This document shows, in pieces, positions 55,101-59,900 of a DNA stretch of 64,000 nt. Positions within the stretch are counted from its first letter, which is position 1, and each line of letters opens with the position of its first letter. The position numbers and the translations under genes are program-made. Below the pieces are notes generated by a model that had not been told where the DNA came from, made no database searches, and worked only from the letters and a program-made list of their open reading frames with translations. Source of the stretch: Strongylocentrotus droebachiensis (lineage: Eukaryota; Echinodermata; Echinoidea; Camarodonta; Strongylocentrotidae). The stretch is from contig JAVYIG010006860.1 of assembly GCA_035222895.1 (NCBI GenBank), positions 1 through 64,000 on the forward strand, given 5' to 3'.

Positions 55101-56908
55101 TAGCCAGACACCAGGACCATGGTAAGGTTCAGTCAAACCTGCTTTAGAGTGGCCACCTGTATAGAAAGACCACATGTATATATAATAATAATAGTAATAA
55201 AAACGTTACTTATAAAGTGCTTACCACCGAAGTCTTTAAGCGCTATAACAAACAAAATAGACTGATAAACAATTACATATTAAACAAAACAAAAAAGTGC
55301 AAATAAACCTACAAATTACAATACATATATATCAAAGTGAACAGAGTTAATTAATCAGCGAAAGCAATTTTGAACAAATGTGTCTTAATGTGTCTTTATA
55401 TATATATATATAGAGACTAATAATAATGGTGATAATCTGGATTTATATAGTGCTTAATATGAAATACCGTCTCTATAAAAAGTGCTTTACAGATAATATT
55501 ACCCTAGTCATTGGATTCATCCATGCGTAATGTGCACCTTCTCCACTCCCTGCAGAGTATTACTACCATATGGTCACCGTAAGGGTATGGCAATTACATA
55601 CACAAGGCTTTCGTCATCCTACCGGGTCCCCATTTGTCTCCTGGGTATGCAGTGGCAAATGTAGATTAATGCCTTGCCAAAGGACATTAGTGCAGTGTCG
55701 GGGATCAAACCCACAATCTTTGCATTTCGAGTTGAGTTCTTAAACCTCTTGACTACGACACCTGTACATGTTTGGAAAGACCGCCTGTTTAGAATGAGCA
55801 CCGTGTAGAAAGACCACCTGTTTAGAAAGAGCACCTGCTAAAAAAGAGCACCTGTTTAGAAAGAGCACCTGTTTAGAAAGACTGCATGTATAACCAGACT
55901 ACCTGTTTGGAAAGACCAGATGTATAGACAGACTACCAGTCTTTAAAGACCATCTTCTCATACAAAAAATGCCTTTCTTGTCTCCTTTGGGGGAAGTCTT
56001 TGTATGCTTCAATACCACAGACATTGACCAATATTTCTACATAGTCATACTAACGTTAGTCCAGGGCCCCATTTTCACAAAACTTGTCATCAGCAACAAA
56101 TGACAGTTTTTGTTATAAGCTAGTGAAATCCTTGCTTCTGATTGGTTATCATCAGATTTGTCACTGATTTTTGTCATTTGTCATTCTTCTTCTTATCGAG
56201 TCACTACACAAGTCCCATCCAGTGGTCCACACAGGCTTTGGCATGGCAATTCACGGCTTCCAGGTCATCTTGGGTGCATGGCTCTGGCAGGAGTGGGCAG
56301 ACTAGCAGGTGTTCCATTGAAAAAAGGTTTTGTGAAACGGGTCCCATGTGTAGACCCTGATACACTGGCTAGAGTATGTCCACTGATTTGCAGAATGCCA
56401 AACTTTGTTTTATCCTCTTTTAACCTCATACAGTGCGTGTAGTTTTAAACCAAAATATGTTTGTTGTTTCATTTCAGCCATTTCTTCTCGGATGATCGAC
56501 AGAATATTTTCTCCTGGAACAGTACTTAGGTAAGATGGCTTGTTTTGGTCAAACATTTTTAAGAGGTTTTTTTCCTGTTTAAATTAAGATTCATGTGGGT
56601 AATGAATGATGATGATCTCTAGGTACAAATGAATCCATTTTGAATTCCAACAGATAAGAATTTGATTGAAGAAAAATCTTTCTCATTCCATGTTAAAAAA
56701 AGTGGCAGGTCATGTGTGAAAGTTTGTAATGTTTTGTTGGCAAGATTACAAAAATAATTAGACATGAACACATACAAATTCTTATCTTTCTTGTTTTTTG
56801 TTTTTTTTAACATGTCTTTCTTTTAGCATTTCCGAATATCTTGCTCCTCCCCGCCCTCTCTCTCTCTCTCTCTTTCTCTTTCTCTCTCTCTCTTGCTCTC
56901 TTTCTCAC

Positions 56909-56944
<36 letters not shown>

Positions 56945-59900
56945 CCTCTCCGTACTCCTATCTCTCTCACTCTATCACTCACTACATGTATTACCATTCT
57001 GCAATATCTCTTATTTCTTCCTCTCTGTGCCCCATATATATTCATGAAAATAATCTTGTTTTTCTTCCCTTTTCCCCTGCAGTCCTGCCTCAGTGAGAGA
57101 AGGTCGGATGAGTTACAATGAGTTTGTTTGGTTCCTTTTATCGGAGGAAGACAAGAAACAACCCATCAGGTAAACAAACACATTTACACATACATCCGTA
57201 AACATTTTGACCTGTTAATAGCGCTAAATAGGCTGGGTTATTTTGGTGCCCTCTTGGCCAGATAGCGGTTGATTCAAACCCCTCAGGCAGAAAAGTTCCA
57301 GCTATGCGAAGATGATTTTTTTTTAGATATTTTATTTGTCACCTACCCCCAAGAGGGGGGGGGGGGGGGGGGGGGGAAGGGGGGTTGACAAATGAATTTG
57401 CTCTTTGAAGACTGAAACTACTCAAAACATGGAGCAACGATTGAAGTTTTAGATTAATATCTCAAATGGATTTGGATTTATTGCTATCTTCAGTCACATA
57501 TTCAGGTATTGACATTACTGCCTTGTATGCGATACATATGGCAAACTCTTAATTTTGACCACATCCAGTGTTAATAGGAGTGGCCTATTTGTCCATGTTT
57601 AGCCAGGATACTTCTCTTAGGGATTTTGAGACCAAATATAATTTATAAAATATAAATTGACAAAGACGATATTGTTCTCCACCCTCACCTTCTGTTTTTT
57701 CTTCCACTCTTATCCATGCCCTCTATCTTTCCTTTTTTTATACACAGTATAGGTTTTGATGTATGCATTGCAATGGAGATGGTCTTCTCTTAATGTTTGA
57801 ACTGAAGTGTTTATATGAAAAAAAGAGTCCAGTCTGAGTCCAGATTTGAATGCATTACAAATCAAATACAAAGAGTGATAACTGATTATGATGCTATCAC
57901 TTCCTTCCCCATCCCAGCCCAGTTCTCTTCCCTGTCATTTTTTTGACCATTCCCTTTAATAAACCTTTCATTTTATTTGTATTCACAGTATAGAGTACTG
58001 GTTCCGGTGCATGGATCTGGACGGGGACGGCCTTCTTTCGATGTTTGAGCTGGAGTTCTTCTATGAGGAACAACTCAACAAGATGGAGAGCCTCGGTATC
58101 GAGACCTTGCCGTTTGAAGACTGTTTATGTCAGGTGGGTCCATGCTTCATAGTTGATATTAAAACCCCACTGCACTACTTATAGCTACTTGCCCCCTCTA
58201 TATAACCAACAGTACCTTAGCGGTACCCATTGTTCCCCCATGGTGCCCTTTTTCTTTTGTTAATTGAGAGCTGATTTGATGAGATAACCACCTGCCAGTG
58301 ACCACAGCAGGGAGATCAAATCCTTCCTTGCCAAGCTAGTGCAGATGGGCTTTAAAGGGAAGGCAAACCACAATAGCAAGTTGCTCTGAAGGAAGAAAAA
58401 ATCACTGGAAAATCAGAGAATCTGTATAAATTCTAACAAAGTCAGACAAACTAGCATCCCTGAACTTAGAAATATAGAAACATACTTATTTAGCACGCTG
58501 TAAAATCTCACAGTTATGAACCCAGGGCACCATTTCCACTCCTTCTGTATTCTGTATTCATATAGACATTCAATTATGCCTATGTGTTATGCGCTATACA
58601 AAAACGTTTAATTATTATTATGAATTCTAGACAGTTCCCTTCACTATGCTATCACATGACCAGAACTCAATTTTATCATTAATCATTGATAAGTTTTTGA
58701 ACATTTTCATTTTCCTACAGTTACTAGACTTGGTGAAACCAAAGAACCCAGACTACATCACGTTGCATGATCTGAAGAACTGCAAGCTGGCCTACATCTT
58801 CTTCGATACCCTCTTCAACCTAGAGAAGTTCTTAGAGCATGAGCAGAGAGATCCCTTCGCCAGCAACAGGGTAAGACCATAGCTTGTAGAGAGGGAGGTC
58901 TACTATACTATTGCTCTATTAATCAGAAATGATAATAATCATCAAATAGATAAAAACGATAGTCCAATTTATTTCATTCATTAAAAAAAAACATTGAGAT
59001 AAAATAATATATAGTATCGCATACATATAAAGACAGAATAACATACATTACAAAGATAATCATACAATATAATATAGGTAATCTGGACAAAACATAGGGA
59101 AAAGTGAGTATTTATAAGAAGGAGGAGAGCTAGAAAAGAAAAGCCTTATTAGTGCTGCTACCTTCACAAAAACTGAAACTCAAAATTTGAAATTAGGATA
59201 AGATGAGAGTATAACTGGACCAGACTGAAATTTTACAGCATAAGTGTAAGCATAGATACTCATAAGATTAACAACAAACACAACAAAAACAAGAACAAAT
59301 TTTGGTTATTAGACCTTATATATGAATGGTAGACAAATGGGCATAGAGTACCGAAGCTGTGACGTCATAAAAATCTATTATTTAGAATTTCTCAATTTTT
59401 TCTTCATATTCCAAAAGAACACCAAAAATAATCTCCAAATGTCGAAAACCAATTGAATATGTTAAATATTGGCTGAGATATGCCCATCTGAATAAATATA
59501 CTCCCCATAGGAACTCAGTGTTATGTGCTCTGGCTCCTAATGGTTAGGAGCCAGAGCATATAACACTGAGTTCCCATAGGACATATATTCATTCAGATGG
59601 TCATAACTCGGCCAATATTGAACATATTCAATTGGTTTTCTACATTTAGACATTATTGTTGGTGTTCTTTTGGAATATGAAGACAAAATTGAGAAATTCT
59701 AAAAATAGATTTTTGATGACGTCACACTTCACTACTCTACTAAACAAGCTGGGAATTAGCCTAAATGAACAATAGATCAGATGGGTAGTAGACTAATTGA
59801 AGATTTGACCATATGGAAATCAGACCAAATGACTATTAGCCTACGGTAAATGGTCAGTTGACCAAATGATAAGCAGGCAAAATGATTATTAGACAATGTG

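Larger units (their letters stand above)
55130..55950 (+). mobile_element. Interrupted, expanded CAGTCAAACCTG MITE
   Basis: CAGTCAAACCTGCTTTAGAG, then CACCTGTATAGAAAGACCAC at 55130-55172 is the family's left end. The AAGACC(A/G)CCTGTTTAGAAAGAG units resume at about 55767 and run to about 55950. SINE copies lie between. The left end starts 8 bases after the exon-8 5' splice site. Confidence 0.65.
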
